Numbered from the stretch's first letter, positions 1 through 12,615 are shown. The stretch: DNA of 64,000 bases from Isochrysis galbana (GCA_018136815.1 CM030944.1:2191345-2255344); one strand, 5' to 3'. Numbers and translations: made by a program. Notes: generated by a model not told the origin, from the letters alone.

Positions 1-264
1 CGCAGCATGCTTGGCAAATCAACCCGTAGCCGAGACACACACCGCCAGATCACACACACGGAGCGAGTTATCCAACGATGTTCTAACCCATGAATTGCGG
101 CCGGTCGACCCTCCATGTAAGAATTACACATGTTGAAAGAGAAGCAGCAAAAACGCCAAACGCGAGATCCATTTTTGCCTCCGTCAAGCGTTGCCTTGTA
201 AACGAGTACAGGCCGTCGGGCCACGAAGGCAAATGGAGAAAATGTATAGACAATAGCCTTGCGG

Positions 265-3200
265 CTACGAGTCTGAGGTGTAGCCCCTATCCATGGTGTC
301 GTCCAACCTCGCGTGTGCACGGCGTTGCAGAAGGGCCTTCGCTAGCATGCAGGCGATGTGGTCTGTCTCTACCGGCTCGCCGGGACTCTTGGAACTGACC
401 GCTGGCCCTTTGTTGGACGGCGGCGGCAAGCCCGAGAGTCGCCTAGACTGGCGCCGCACTTTGTGCAAGCGGGCCTCGCGATCGAAGCTGCGGATGGCGT
501 CCACGAGTTTGCTTTGTGGTCTCATAGGGGGTGGAGGAGGCGGCGCAGCTGCCGCTGCATGCTCAAAGCGAGCCGCAAGACCAGCGACGGAGGCCTGCCG
601 CTAAAGCCTTCCTCAGTGGAAGCATTGTTGCGAAACGGTGGAGGAGGACCACCTAGACGTCCAGCCCCGTCCGCAGCAAGAGCAGCTATGGTGCGCTCGG
701 GCGGGGACCTTGAAGCATGCTCCGCTTGCTTGAGGAAGAGTGCCGAACGCCTGCGAAGGCATTCAGTGCGCTGCCGCACGGCCAGTTGGGCGACGGAAGC
801 CAAAGCCGCCACAGGAGGAGGCGGGGCGCATTCGGTGGCGGCTGCGACCTCTTCGGGTAGAGGTGCGGCTGGATGACGCGCGGCGGTGTTGTTGGTTGCG
901 GCGGACCCGTCAAAGATGGCGGCGGAGGCTGCGAGAAGGTTGCAAAGGGTTCGGGAGAGGACGCTGACGGTGGCGATACCTTTGAAGACGCAACAGCTCG
1001 CATGAAGGTAGGGCGACGGATTCACTCAGTGACACGAGACCCTCAGGTGACCGGGCCGTACCGCCGTCCGTTGATGAAGGCAGGCCCCCATTTTGCACGG
1101 GATCGTGCGGCGCGGTCTCGCCCGCATTGAGCAAGGCAAGAGAACGGCGCATCCGCTCCGTGCGCCGCTTGCGCCGACCATTGATACTTTTGGAAGAGAA
1201 GCTAGGAAATCTTCATCATCGCCATCTCCAACAAGGATCGTGGAGGTGGCGACGAGGGCGGCGGTGGCGATGAGGGTGGTGGGGCGCGTTGTTGATTATA
1301 GAAGAGTCATTCTCATCATTTTCGAAAGCAGCGCCAATGGTGGCTTTTCCTTGGATGTCGTGGCGGCTCGGTCGACGTGGAGGCAAGCTTGGCACGAGTC
1401 GGCCAGCCTCTGAGGAAAAAGCGGGGGAAGATGCTGACGGGTGCGCCGATTCCAGAATCTTAAGTGGGGCATGTTCACTTTGGGTGTCAGTCGATGCACT
1501 AATATCTGCTGTCCTCGTCTCCCCATCGTCTTCGGAGCCCGAAAGCACCTCAGTGTCTCCAGAACACCAGGAGGCGGCGTCCTCATCGATAACATCAACA
1601 GCGGACAAAGGCACCGGCCCGGCTTCAGCGGCCGCACAAGATGCGGTGGCACCGAGCTCGACACCGTTGCTCGCCGCATAGTCCTTATGAATGCCAATAG
1701 CAGGGACATTGGACACGCTAATCTCGGAGCTTGAAGGGGATGAGCACGAGGCGTCAGCACTTGGGGCCTCAGGCACAGCCGCGTCAACATCCGGATCCAA
1801 GTGCCCTTGACCGTCTGTCGGACAAGCCTGGCTTGAACAGCCTTGCTCTTCGCTCTCGCGATCGGCTAAAGTCACAACACCGTCCGTGAACTTGTGTTTC
1901 AGGCCCCCTGAGGAGCCCCTGTGTCCGGTAGAGGCACACCTCTCTCCTGTAGAAGCTCGACCACCAAAGATAGAAAATCGTTCCGCGCTGAGGGAGGAGC
2001 GTTCTATCGAGGGACGTTCCTTTCGTGTAGAATCTTGTGAGTTCTCCGGAGACCCAGGGCCCTCGTGCTTGGCGGTAGGCTCGAACGCGCGCCTCGCCAT
2101 CTCAATTGACAGTCGCGGCCCGAGAACCGTAGGCGAAGTGATGATTTGCGACGTGGAGTCCCCGGCTTGATCTAGCTCATCTTTCGATGGGATGCCGGTA
2201 GCATCTAGGTTGGCAGCAGCTTCCACGGATGAGGGCGGACTCATAGAGCGATGGCCAGCCGCACAGACCTCATCGCTTGGAGCTAGAACACATTGCTCTG
2301 GCGGCTCGTCCTCGACGTCGTCCAAAAGATCACCGGCCTCCTCATAATCACTCAATTGCGCGAACTCAAGCCACGGAATCGAGGCTGCAGCCACCCAGTC
2401 GTCCATATCCGTCTGGTGCACCCATGAGTCCTCGTCCAGCTCACCCGCCAAAGCCCTGCACGAGAGGGGGGGTCAACACTTGCTTCGACCTCACTGTAGC
2501 ATCCAGGATCAAGCGTCCAAGCTGGGGCACGCAGACTCGCACCTTTCGACAAGTTGTGCTGGCTCGAGCGGGCCGACAGGCTCGCCACCAAAGTTGATGA
2601 AGAACCATTCTCCTCCGGCATCAGGAGCGCCATCCATGATGGCTGCATCGCACGTGGAGTGATCGAGCACCTGTAAAGGTTGGTACACGTGGTGTCATCG
2701 GCAAGCATACGTCGACATGCACAATCGCCTACTTGATTAATGAGAGCATTGTGCACACCGCACCTGCTGAACGGCAAGCGACTCCTCCTCTGAGATTCCC
2801 ACACCACCCTCTCGTTTTAGGAGAAGGTCAACAGCGGAAAGAATAGTTGCATCCTCTGCCTCGAGGTCGCCTTCATTGAAATGCTTTGGACGGGGGCCAT
2901 CATCGGCCGACGCGCTGCGATCAAATTCAGCTTGCAGCGAGGCCAACGCTGCCTCCGAGACACTGAACACCGGCGCGGCGCGTGAAGGGCTGCCAGCTGG
3001 CACAGCCCGGCCCTGCTCGGGCAAGACGCCGTCATTCGGCGCCGGGTCCTTATCGGACAAAGCCTTGGAGGCGGCTGGAGCCAGGTCCGTCCCTGCGCTC
3101 GCCTTGCCAACTGCAGTGGTGACCACGTCCGGCTTGCCTGAAAATAGCTTCGCCACGGGAGCTAGCCAGCCCCACACGCCACTCATCGCTCCAGGAGCGG

Positions 3201-4790
3201 GTGGTGCAGACGCCAATGCTGTTCCGATTGGGGCAATGATAGCTCCAGCGCGGCTGCTTGGCAATTGCTACTGTTCGCCAGGGCGAAATCACAGATGTCG
3301 TGAGGTACAGACAGAGCATGGACAGCCTCCGAGAGATTGTCAGTAGAAGTTGGCTCAAAGGCATGCCTCGACGTGGCGACAGCGGCAAAGGCGGAAATGG
3401 CGTGCGCAAATGTGACCAGACGCGACTCTTCAAATTCCTGCGTGCGCAGAGGGCGTGCTGCATTGGACGTGTCCGGCGTACAGCTCGGGAAGAAAAGGCG
3501 CGCACCTGGACCATCCGCAGTGCCTCGGGCTGAACCTCCACCTCCAGCTTTCGCGTGACCGAGTTGGCCGCCTCAACGCTTTCACGTGCAGCGCCCGCCT
3601 TGGTGCGAAGAGCCTCCGCCTCTACGCTTGCTGCCACCTCTGCTAGCACAGGTGGACTGGGGCCTCCGGAGCGAGAATCACGCTCCTTCGGGGCGTTCGA
3701 TGCTGCGAGACGCTGCGTGCGGTGGAACGCTACAAGAGACCGGAATAAGGCTTCAGTGTCTGCCTTTGCACTCGCCCGCATGCGTCGCACTTCGGCCACG
3801 ACCTGTGGGACCGGATGCGCAGTGAGGCATGCTTGACGAGACGAGATGATTGATGAGACGTGGCATTGGTAGGTGTGCGATGTGGGTTCAAACTCCTGGA
3901 CATCGCGAGGCACACCTTGTCGATGGGGCGCAACAAACGGTCGCGCTTAGCGTGCGACACTTCGATCGCCTCCTTCAAAGGCGCAATCACTTTGTGGCGC
4001 ATCTCGGCGGCCGCCGCCATGTGAGCCGTGTGCTGCGCTTCAAGGGCGTCCGTCACCGCCTTCCACCTAGGACGCGCGAGGAAGCACAGGCTCAAACCGT
4101 GGCTGACTGCGCGGGACACGTTTTCTGCTCGAGATGGGTGAGCAAGGTTCACACATCACTAGCAGATGACCATGACCATTGCTCATCCACTTTCCTGGCG
4201 CGGGTGCGCTCGTTGGGGCATGGCTGGCTGCGTACGCTTGCTGCGCGCGGACGTAAGGCGGCTTGCAGTTGAGCGTGCGCTGCGCCTTGTTCCCCCAACT
4301 CATGCTGTTCTCGACGATTGCAAGTCCCGACTGTGCGCCACGGCGAGGTAGCCTATCACGCAGCTTGCCTGCGAGGAACCGTACCACGGCGAGAGGCGTC
4401 GGTCTCCTTCCCCTGCATGCAGCCGCCTCCTTCGGCGTAAGCAGGGCCTCTGCCAGCAGCGCGGCTATAGGCTGAGGTGGGGTATATGCGTTGGCGCGAG
4501 CAACGCCTTACCTAACGCGCGTGCATACTCCTCTTCTGCTCGCGCCCACTCGCGGAAGAGCTCGAGAGCCTCCAGGTCGTACGGTGTGAGCGCCGCTCTC
4601 CGAGCGAGAGACAGCCCGTGGGGCAGCCCCTCCTGCCAGGCGCGGGCGGAGAATGGGAGAGCTGCGGGCGGCTCCGGCGGATGGATCGCAAGCTCATGCT
4701 CTGGCTGGAACTCGACCCCGCCAACCAGCGCCCACGAGCCGTCCGGTGGAGGGAGGGCAGAGCGAGCAACTCGGCGACGATCGCCTCCAT
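265..4790 (-). CDS. F-BAR / GYF_2 / WH2-like domain protein (multi-exon)
   Basis: Not one open frame but a run of minus-strand exons. The first (about 4780-4512) ends in a segment typical of an FCH/F-BAR helix (LFREWARAEEEYARALG) at a good donor (G/GTAAGG at 4511). Further F-BAR-like helices lie at about 4070-3940 (WKAVTDALEAQHTAHM and after), 3820-3560 and 3450-3290. A GYF_2-type domain is split by an 87-base GT-AG intron at 2456-2542: EWFFINFGGEPVGPLEPAQL before it and GELDEDSWVHQTDMDDWV after it. A long acidic, Ser-rich disordered part follows (2440 to about 1300). Near the C-terminus a polyproline run precedes KLVDAIRSFDREARLHKV, which resembles a WH2 actin-binding motif (about 520-455), and the frame stops at 265. 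F-BAR proteins bend membranes and recruit actin nucleators, so a membrane-cytoskeleton adaptor is inferred. The start codon and several introns are unresolved; the F-BAR frame has no ATG before an upstream stop, so an earlier exon is likely. Confidence 0.6.
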
Positions 4791-4799
4791 TTGAATCGA

Positions 4800-5096
4800 C
4801 TCTCTTTCTCTTCTACTTTAGTTGGTCTTCTTCTTGGAGTGGCCGCGGGAGGAGAGAGCGCGAGAAAGGAGAAGAAGAGAAGGAGGAGAGACGGGAAGAA
4901 GAAGCGAGCGGTCCGGCCGGCGCGCTGGCAGGTGGGTGGCGAAATACCGGGAGGGGGGAAGGAGAGCGGGCTGCACTTAGAGACTGTAGACTGTAGTTTG
5001 TAGTGTTCTGCTTAGAGACAAGAGCTCTACTCCAGGGCTAAAAAAACATCTGAAGATTCGGGGATAACACCTACTGCTGTCTAGATACCTTTCACC
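4800..5096. other. intergenic; GA-rich stretch and a family B repeat end
   Basis: 4840-4910 is GA-rich and no gene is seen. 5041-5096 matches, on the minus strand, the 3' end of repeat family B: an A-run followed by a segment similar to those at 54965 and 57330. Only the end of the element is present. Confidence 0.4.
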
Positions 5097-5348
5097 TCAA
5101 CTAAGTTTATACTTGGTTGCGATGGAGCGCGCCGCCGCGGCTCCCCTCTCATTCGGCCCCCCACCGAGGGCGGCCCCCATGCCCCCACGGACCAGTCGCT
5201 GGCGAAGCGGCCGCGTCCACCGTCGGAGGCCGAGCAGGTGCGTGCGACCCCGGTCGCACCACACGGCCCGTGGCCCCGGCCACACCACTCACAGCAGCCA
5301 TGCTGGCCCCCATCTTGGGGGACAGCAGGCTGCAGGACACACAGCAAG
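5097..5348 (+). repeat. hairpin-plus-ATG repeat (family H), 5' end type
   Basis: An inverted repeat (CAACTAAGT ... ACTTGGTTG) is followed after a few bases by ATGGAGCGCGCCGCC and then about 230 bases closely matching copies at 32690-32940 and 61313-61560. The stretch reads as a short Pro/Arg-rich ORF, but several frames are open, so coding is uncertain. The 32.7-kb copy runs straight into a LINE endonuclease, which suggests this is the 5' end of a LINE. The copy stops next to the TIR transposon that follows. Confidence 0.65.
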
Positions 5349-5574
5349 AGCACCAGTAGGCCGGTCACTCACGCTTTTTAACAACTATTTTCCATCCCTC
5401 CTGGGTGTCCAAGGATTCCCCAGGACCCCCCTTACCTGCCCCCCCTCCCCCCCCCCCCCCCCCGCGAACCCCCTCTACCCCACGAAAATCCATGGCGTCG
5501 GTGAGTGACTCCCCCGCCTTGTCCGGCCCATGGAGGTCTATTTTGGGAGAATGGGAGGATTGCGCGCGTGAGGG

Positions 5575-7350
5575 AATCAAAGCAGTGAATGTCGGGCGAA
5601 TCCCCATAAGAAACGCGGAGGTTCCGCGTCGGCCGATCGCCGGCTGTCGGCCTCGCAATGGCTGCCAGCTGGTGAGGAGCCCAAGCTCAAGCGCCTCGCG
5701 AGGGATGTGGGAGGTCCCTGGTGGGTCGCACGCTCGATCTCGAGGGTCGCACAGTCCGGTAGTGACATATCCCCGCCCATCGCGCCGCAGGCATACGATA
5801 ATTCGACACGGCCCGACCTCCATGAGGCCGGCCCCTGGGACGCTGGCGAGCGCTGGCGAGCGCTGCCAGAAGTTCAGGCCCTCATGGAGGCCGTTCGCCG
5901 AGGCGAGCGCATTGAGCCCAGGGCTCATGTGCAAGCTCGGCCCGATGGTGGCCTGCGCTGGACTCATGCATACGCGCTTCATGCGTACGCCAAGTCCAGC
6001 GCAGCAGAGGCCAAGGCACAGGGTCGCACAGGAGAGTTCACTAATGCGGCAGTGATACTCTGCCGTGCGATCCTGTGCCTGTCTACCGACTCAGTGGTGG
6101 CCCCGCGAGGCCTCACTGAAGTGGCCTCACCCGCGGAGAAGGCGTGCGCAATGCACATTGAGCGTTCGCGCAAGGCGAGCGCACACGCCTTGGAGGTTGC
6201 TCAGCGGCGCGTGCGAAAGTGTGTGGGCGCCGATCCGGCAAGGCTGGCGGCAGCGAAGGCAGCGTTGGCAGCTGTCGTGCAGGATCAGCATGAGCTGTAT
6301 CAAATGGCCATCACCGGCGGCGGCAGCGGCAGTAGCGACGGCAGCTGTGGCGGAGGCAGGGGCGGCGGCGGTGACAGCAGCGGTGGCGGTGGTGGTGGTG
6401 GTAGCGGCGGCGGTGACCCTCCGCTTAATGGCGATGTGGAGTCGAGCGCATCTAATGATGAGGCTCGGCTCCGTGCCTTTGCGGCTGGCCTGCACCCACG
6501 GCTAGGCGCATATAGCGCCGTGCAGCTGCTGGCTGCTGAGAGCCATTTGCTGCAAATTATTGCCGCGTACGTGCGAGGCAGGCCGCCGCACTCGCCAAAG
6601 CAGCTAGGCGAACTTCGCCGCCTGCGTACTGTGGTGTGGCAACAAGATCTTCAGCTGCGCCAGCTGCGAGCGGCAGCTCAGGCGGCGAGGCAAGCAATGG
6701 CCGAGGCTCAGCGAAGCGTGGTGCAGGTGGAAAGGCGCGCACAGCACGAGGCTCAGACGGCGCTACGGCTGCAGCTCGAGCACGATCGGAGCCATGCCAC
6801 CATGGCGAGCTTGCTTGCGCGCAATGAAATGGCTTTGGCAAACGAGCGGGAGCAGCGCGAGGAGACGTGCCGCGCTCTAGCTGCGTCGGAGTCGGCACTG
6901 AAGGCGGCGAGGGCGGCCACTCGAAGGCAAAGGCGGACGCAAAGGAGGCGGGCGTGGAAGCTGAGCTCCGGCGTCGTCGTGTGGAGAATGAAGCGGCTGC
7001 CGCCATGGGCGCGATGCGTGATGAGCATCGGCGCGAGCGCAGAGAAGATAAGCGGCGATATCTCGAGATCGAGGAGGAGGCGCTGCAGCTTCACGAGAAT
7101 GTGGCCAGGCTAGAGGATCAGATCGCTTTGCTGCGCAGCTCGCGTCTCGGCGGCCTGAAAAAGGAGTTGGAGGAAAAGGATGCTCTCGTCAAAGAGCTCC
7201 GGCAGCGGCGCGGAGCAGGTCAACGCACCCTTGCCGAGGCCAACCTAGACAAGCGGCGCGCAAAGCTCGCGCAAGAGAAGGCGAAAAAATTCGAAGAGGC
7301 CTTTCAGCAACTTGCCCGGGGGCCTCAAGCGGCCGATTTCGACGCAGTGC
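5575..7350 (+). CDS. coiled-coil protein of the TIR transposon (frame broken once)
   Basis: Not recognised. An open frame runs from about 5575 to about 6930, with first ATG at 5884, and coding character continues in another frame to about 7350. It has an Ala/Arg-rich helical N-terminal part (RWTHAYALHAYAKSSAAEAK region), a Gly/Ser tract encoded by GGC/GGT repeats (about 6320-6415), then a long heptad-like coiled coil rich in E, R, Q and A (about 6560-7310, for example KKELEEKDALVKELRQRRG). The frame change near 6930 is either a frameshift or a small intron. The 3' end reads into the first 203-bp tandem unit, so the natural C-terminus is unclear. Its position inside TIRs makes it an element protein, perhaps a structural accessory; no catalytic motif is visible. 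Confidence 0.5.
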
Positions 7351-8091
7351 GCGGGGGCGGCGGGCGCGATTGGCGTAGCTGTGAGGGCGGCATACCGCAC
7401 TTTGGTGCTGGTAGCGGCATCCATATGGTGAGCGGTGACTCGAACGGCCTCGTGGCGCCCCCGGTCGCGGGTCGAAGTTGGGCACTCATGGCGCGTCTTG
7501 GGCGTGACGACGTCATCACCGGGGGCCTCAAGCGGCCGACTTCGACGCAGTGCGCGGGGGCGGCGGGCGCGATTGGCGTAGCTGTGAGGGCGGCATACCG
7601 CACTTTGGTGCTGGTAGCGGCATCCATATGGTGAGCGGTGACTCGAACGGCCTCGTGGCGCCCCGGTCGCGGGTCGAAGTTGGGCACTCATGGCGCGTCT
7701 TGGGGCGTGACGACGTCATCACCGGGGGCCTCAAGCGGCCGATTTCGACGCAGTGCGCGGGGGCGGCGGGCGCGATTGGCGTGGCTGTGAGGGCGGCATA
7801 CCGCACTTTGGTGCTGGTAGCGGCATCCATTTGGCGAGCGGTGACTCGAACGGCCTCGTGGCGCCCCCGGTCGCGGGTCGAAGTTGGGCACTCAGGGCGC
7901 GTCTTGAGGCGTGACGACGTCATCACCGGGGGCCGCAGGCGGCCGATTTCGACGCAGTGCGCGGGGGCGGCGGGCGCGATTGGCGTGGCTGTGAGGGCGG
8001 CATACCGCACTTTGGTGCTGGTAGCGGCATCCATATGGTGAGCGGTGACTCGAACGGCCTCGTGGCGCCCCGGTCGCGGGTCGAAGTTGGG
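7321..8091 (+). repeat. four tandem 203-bp units
   Basis: Units start at about 7321, 7524, 7728 and 7931, a period of 203-204 bases, and are nearly identical. Each carries the near-palindrome GTGACGACGTCATCAC at its join, except the last, which breaks off at about 8091. Near-identity suggests recent amplification. Part of the array is repeated inverted at about 41805-42095. Subterminal arrays like this often serve as transposase-binding sites in TIR elements; here that is inference. Confidence 0.9.
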
Positions 8092-8493
8092 TTCTCGAGC
8101 CCTTGGTGTTTTTAGCGGTTAGCGTCTTTAGTTTTTGCGATACTTACGTACGCGTTCAAGTCCATAAAACATAGTGAAAATATATTGCTGTGTGTATAGA
8201 ACCAGGATCTTTGGTCCGGGTCAGCTGCCGATGCCCATGGTTTCGTGTTTCGCTGCGAGAGGCGCGCATGAAGGCCATCGGTAAAATAATACCGGAGGGG
8301 GCCTGACATATATTTCCGCACGGCCGTCAGAGGCCTGAAATCGGGTATTTTTCGAAAATTTTGCCGGAAGACCCCCGGTTTTTTTTGCTGATCTCCCATA
8401 CCGGAACCTATAGGGAGCTTATTTAGGCCTTCGTTTGCCCATTACAGATGGTGCCCTTCGCACCCCCCTAGTGAGTGACCGGGCTAGCACCAG

Positions 8494-8984
8494 ACAGGCA
8501 GGGCCTACGCTCCATTGGGCATGCCTTATGGCAGAGGCCCCACTCACCCCGGCAAGGGTCGCGCCGCCTCGGCGGAGCGACCCGCGGCCTGGTGGCCCTT
8601 ATGGGCACAAATACATGACATGCAACATAGCGACACAAATCAACAACTCAAAAAGGCTCCACCGAATGGAAGGCGGCTTGCCTTCATTTGGTCTCCTTTC
8701 CCTCAGGGTTTCTTCCCCTCCCGTGGGGACTCTGGCTGAGCAACATCAAATACAAAAAAGCTCGGTCCTAGGACACCGGGCCTAGCTCACCATGAGGGCG
8801 CTCCTGTGAGCAAGGGGATGCATGGTTACTAGTGCGTGCCCCCCCCTCGATGAAAATTCCAGCGGCCAGCGGCCTCCTCGTCACGCATGACGTGGACCTC
8901 TCCTCACACTTGTCTTGAAAGGATCGTCTTCAATGAGTGCATTGGATGTATACCGCACTCCTCGTGTGTCAGCTTGAACTTCTA
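8494..8984. other. no gene seen between transposon and viral fossil
   Basis: Short open frames only, with no repeat of another part of the window recognised. It may be more of the degraded sequence into which both DNA transposons inserted. Confidence 0.3.
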
Positions 8985-9069
8985 TTCGATGTCGTAAAAG
9001 CTGTGGTACGGGTCAATGTACCCCTGCTTCTTTTCGAGCATGAGGTAATGCCTACCGGTCTTATCAATG

Positions 9070-12000
9070 TAGGGGTTGGCAGAAATATCCACGAAAATCT
9101 ACCTAAATATCCATCAAAAATATCCGCCAAGTATCCCAGCGAACAGCCTAAATATCCACAAAAATATCCGATGTACGATATCCGCCACGCGCGGCTCTAT
9201 GTATATAGTATCACATATTGCATCATGTTATGGGCTATTATGCTATCATATGATCATATGTGTCCATCTATCCATCGCTATTTGCCACCCACCCACATCC
9301 CTCATCTCCACACTCCACACATCCCACATCACTCACACTTCTTGCTTGTTGCGGTTGTGTCGCAACATCACGGACGCCTCCACTTGGTCTGCTAGAGACG
9401 CATCACGATTCGAACCAAACACACACGTGAGCAATGAAAACACACGCTCACAAGCAGCCGAATTGGGACTCAGACAAAAGGCTATCCTGGCCAAGAGGGC
9501 CCACGTGGGAAAGATTGTGCGGTGCGTTGCCCACCACTTGAGCACCGACTGCGAGAAAGCCTTAACATCGCCGCGGTCATACACGACCCCACGGCATGCC
9601 TGGACGTAGGCTGGCAGCTCTCGTTGCAGCTCTTCGGCGACGTTTGGAATGTGCGCGAAACAAGGAAGGCTAGCCAGTCTCTGAACCCACAATGCATCCA
9701 CACTGCCGCCGTGCGCAAACGATGGATCGAACGCACGCAATAAGCCCGTAATGCGGTGTTGCTCCTGACAATGAAATGGGCTGGCACAATGGTCAGTGAG
9801 CCGATCCTCCAAATAATCAAACGCTCCCTTCACGTGCCTCATCATTGTCGCCCATTCAGGTAGGCTACATGGATCCACTGCACTTCTCATCTCGTTTTCA
9901 TCGTCGACCTGTAACGTCGACCCGTTGTCGTATGTGATGGTCCAAGAGCCACCGCGTGCCGCAGAAACCTTCCCAGCAAACCATTGATGGTGGGGCGCCC
10001 CGTAGTACTCTGTCGTGCACGTGCCCACGGTGAGCGGGTGCTTTGCCCTTAAGAGAGCTGCAGCATTGGGGAAGTCTGATGCGACAGTGCCCAGCCTGCG
10101 GCCACGCGCGCGCAATCCCTCCAATACATCGTGGACGATGAGAATCTCCAGACCGTCCCCTCCAATTTGTAGGTTGTGCTGCACAAAATTTCGAGATCCA
10201 TCGCCAGTGCAACTCAAGCTGCAGGGCGTCGCTCTTCGTCGCCAATATCGTCCTTAGGGATGTAGTGGTTGAGTCTCCCACACCCTCCTCTTGGAGCCGT
10301 TTGACGAATTCGTCGAGTTGCCCGAAGTGCTGTGCGAGATCTTTCATGATCTCCCACCGGGACCACCACCTAGTCTTACAGTAGCTCTTCATGGTCGTTC
10401 CTATCATAGAATGCCAAATTGTTGCAGCCGCTTGTGTGTGGGAGCAAAGGGTCAACCATGGAGTGAGGAACTCTTGCACAGTGTCCAATCGCAGGTGCTC
10501 GCCAGTGTGCTGAAGTGTGTGTGAGCAGCACAGCATATCCACTGAGTTGGCAAACAATGTGAGCAAGTGCCTGCATGCAAGGCCGTTGGTCGAACAGCTG
10601 TCACGGGAAATGCCTACAACCTTGTCACCATCCAAGCCCATCTCCTGTTGGATGATCTTAGATATGAATCTGTGCAGCGACAGGCCATTCATGTGCTTTG
10701 CCGTCGTTTTGAGAGACAGCAGGCGCACCACAACACCACTGAAGTTAGAGGGAACAAACCTGGCACAAAGGTTGACAGCCTCGCCCAGTCTTGTTGTGCC
10801 GTCGAAAGAAATCGAGAAATGTTGACCCTGCATCTCTTCCTTGACTAGGTCCACCTCCTTCTTGAGTATCTTCGGAATGAAGCTCCGTAGATGCGAGCTA
10901 TCCGTCAATGGATGGCCGATGAGCTCGAGCAACTCTCTCATCTCATCCACCTTGGTCAATGCAATGCCGCACTTCAGGAAAGTCTCGACCACGATCCATC
11001 GGAAAAGGAGGACCTCAGCCGGCGTGCCATTGCCTACCTCATTTGGATTGGTTTCAAAGTAGTCCGTGATGAATTGGTTGGTGCGCGACTCCTCTCTTTC
11101 TCGTTTACGTAGAGCACAGATGTGCGTCTTGTGCCTCTGGGAGTTCAAATGGGAGTAGAAATTCGCGTGCTTCGCCGAGAGCTCCTGCTTGCATGCGCGA
11201 CAGAAGATGGCGCCGTTGCCATCTGCAGCTCTTCGTCCGGGTGCTTCTTGATGCGGGCGATCGCCGTCTCCGACGTCGGCTCCTGCGTTTTGCGCTCACC
11301 ATTCCGTTTCGACGATCGCCCACTCTTGGGAGGAGGATTCATTCTCATCTTACGACCGCGCTCATGCCGCGCCAGGAGAGGGCCATCTTGCCCCAACTCG
11401 CAGTCGACCTCTGGCCCGTCATCGTCATCGCTATTGCTATTGTCTTCATCATCACGATCGGAGACCTGCAAACCATAGGGTGGCGGCGTGCAGCGCGCCT
11501 GCAATCGTATGCGGGATGCGGGCGTGTGCACCTCACCCCGGCCGGGTCGGTGCAGCTAATCAGCAACAAGGCTCTAGCCGGCCGTTAGCACCTGCTGCAC
11601 CTGGAGTGTGCGCTTTGGCACCCAAGCCTTCATCTTCTTCTTGTGCGCCGTCGAGAAATACTCCACCTCCACGTTGTTGTTGCCATGGAGGGTGCCGGCG
11701 CCCAAGGAGGTGATCACGCCGTTGCCCAGCGTCTCGTGCACGATGCCCATGCCACCTTGAAGGAGATCGACTCGCCTCCTCCCTCATCTTCAATGATCTC
11801 GATCGAGCTCTCGGAGTCGCTCTGGTCGTTCGCGCGAGGGTCGTTGTGTTCCATGGACTCCGAGTTGGAGTCCATCACGCGCTGCCGCGTGCGCCGCGCC
11901 TCTCCCACGTTCACGTTCACTTGCACCATTGCCGTAGATGAACGGGTACGCTTTGAACCTACTGTACACGAGGTGAGAAAAGGCAAAAGGCATGAGCCAG

Positions 12001-12615
12001 GCGCTCACGTGCGGCTGGCCAGCAGCGGCTGGCGACTGGCGAGCAGCGGCAGGCTCGTTCCCACGGCTACGCGAGTGAGCGCAACGCAGACCCATCGCAC
12101 ACATCGCAACGCAGGTTGGGCCGGTGCCTGGCGCCTGGCGTGTGCGCAGCGCAGCGCGAGCGGTGCGAGCGCGGGCTAGTGCAATGCGTAGCGAGTGCGG
12201 GATTTGGATGATTTGGCACACAAGCCAGCAAGGCCAGAGCACCGGGCCTCCGGGCCTGCGGGGCTTGAGGCTCACTTGGCATCGCCCGCACTGCGGCTGC
12301 TCGCGCTCCTCCTCCGCGTCTCGGTCTTCTCAGCTCTCGTCCGTCTTTATACAGTATTAAGGCCTTTTATCAAAGTATCACAGCAGCCACGAAGCCGCAT
12401 ACTCGGGGTCAGGCGTCGGGTTTGCCCGGCAAAAAAAAGGCTTCGCGCGCATTCACGTAACCACTTTCGCGCGCTAAATAGTGGTTACAATGGTTTTATT
12501 TTTGCGTTCAGCCCATCCGGCCCCTAAATATCCGCCAAATATCCATGGATATCCATTCGGCCAAAAGCGGCCTAAATATCCGGGAGATATATCCGGATAT
12601 GTCTGCCAACCCCTA
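9070..12615 (-). mobile_element. complete hAT DNA transposon, 3.55 kb
   Basis: The terminal inverted repeat TAGGGGTTGGCAGA starts at 9070, and its complement ends at 12615. An identical 8-bp target duplication TATCAATG flanks it (9062-9069 and 12616-12623), the size expected for hAT. Subterminal DNA at both ends is rich in short AAATATCC-type repeats (9075-9180 and 12525-12605), likely transposase-binding sites. It encodes a hAT transposase on the minus strand. Intact ends and duplication point to a fairly recent insertion, while the transposase frame is broken. Confidence 0.92.
9333..11260 (-). CDS. hAT family transposase (frameshifted)
   Basis: Reading from the right: a BED/C2H2-like zinc finger (IFCRACKQELSAKHANFYSH then HLNSQRHK, about 11215-11140), a helical linker, then the RNase-H core with first Asp in HFSISFDGTT, second in GISRDSCSTNG and the CSHT motif. 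The conserved C-terminal dimerisation region with its Glu is SPNSAACERVFSLL near 9460-9400, and the frame stops at 9333. The frame changes once near 10217 between the core and the C-terminal half, and probably again just before the zinc finger (about 11230), so this copy is unlikely to make a full transposase unless short introns account for it. The stretch 11300-12500 upstream has no clear exon. Confidence 0.85.

Larger units (their letters stand above)
5357..8486 (+). mobile_element. complete TIR DNA transposon, class unknown, 3.13 kb
   Basis: The left end TAGGCCGGTCACTCAC (5357-5372) is mirrored by the right end, whose reverse complement is TAGCCCGGTCACTCAC (8471-8486). The direct repeat GCACCAG flanks it at 5350-5356 and 8487-8493 (8 bp, AGCACCAG, if the last A is counted as target). 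It holds a coiled-coil ORF and four 203-bp tandem units. A truncated second copy lies inverted at 41402-42095 and the terminal motif recurs alone at 45058. The TIR start (TAG) and 7-8 bp duplication are compatible with hAT-, P- or KDZ-type elements. I see no DDE/RNase-H transposase, so it may be non-autonomous. Confidence 0.75.

Noticed and set aside
7321-8091. Evenly spaced repeats, CRISPR-like at first sight
   Set aside because: Units are 203 bp, contiguous and identical throughout with no unique spacers; a tandem array in a eukaryotic transposon.
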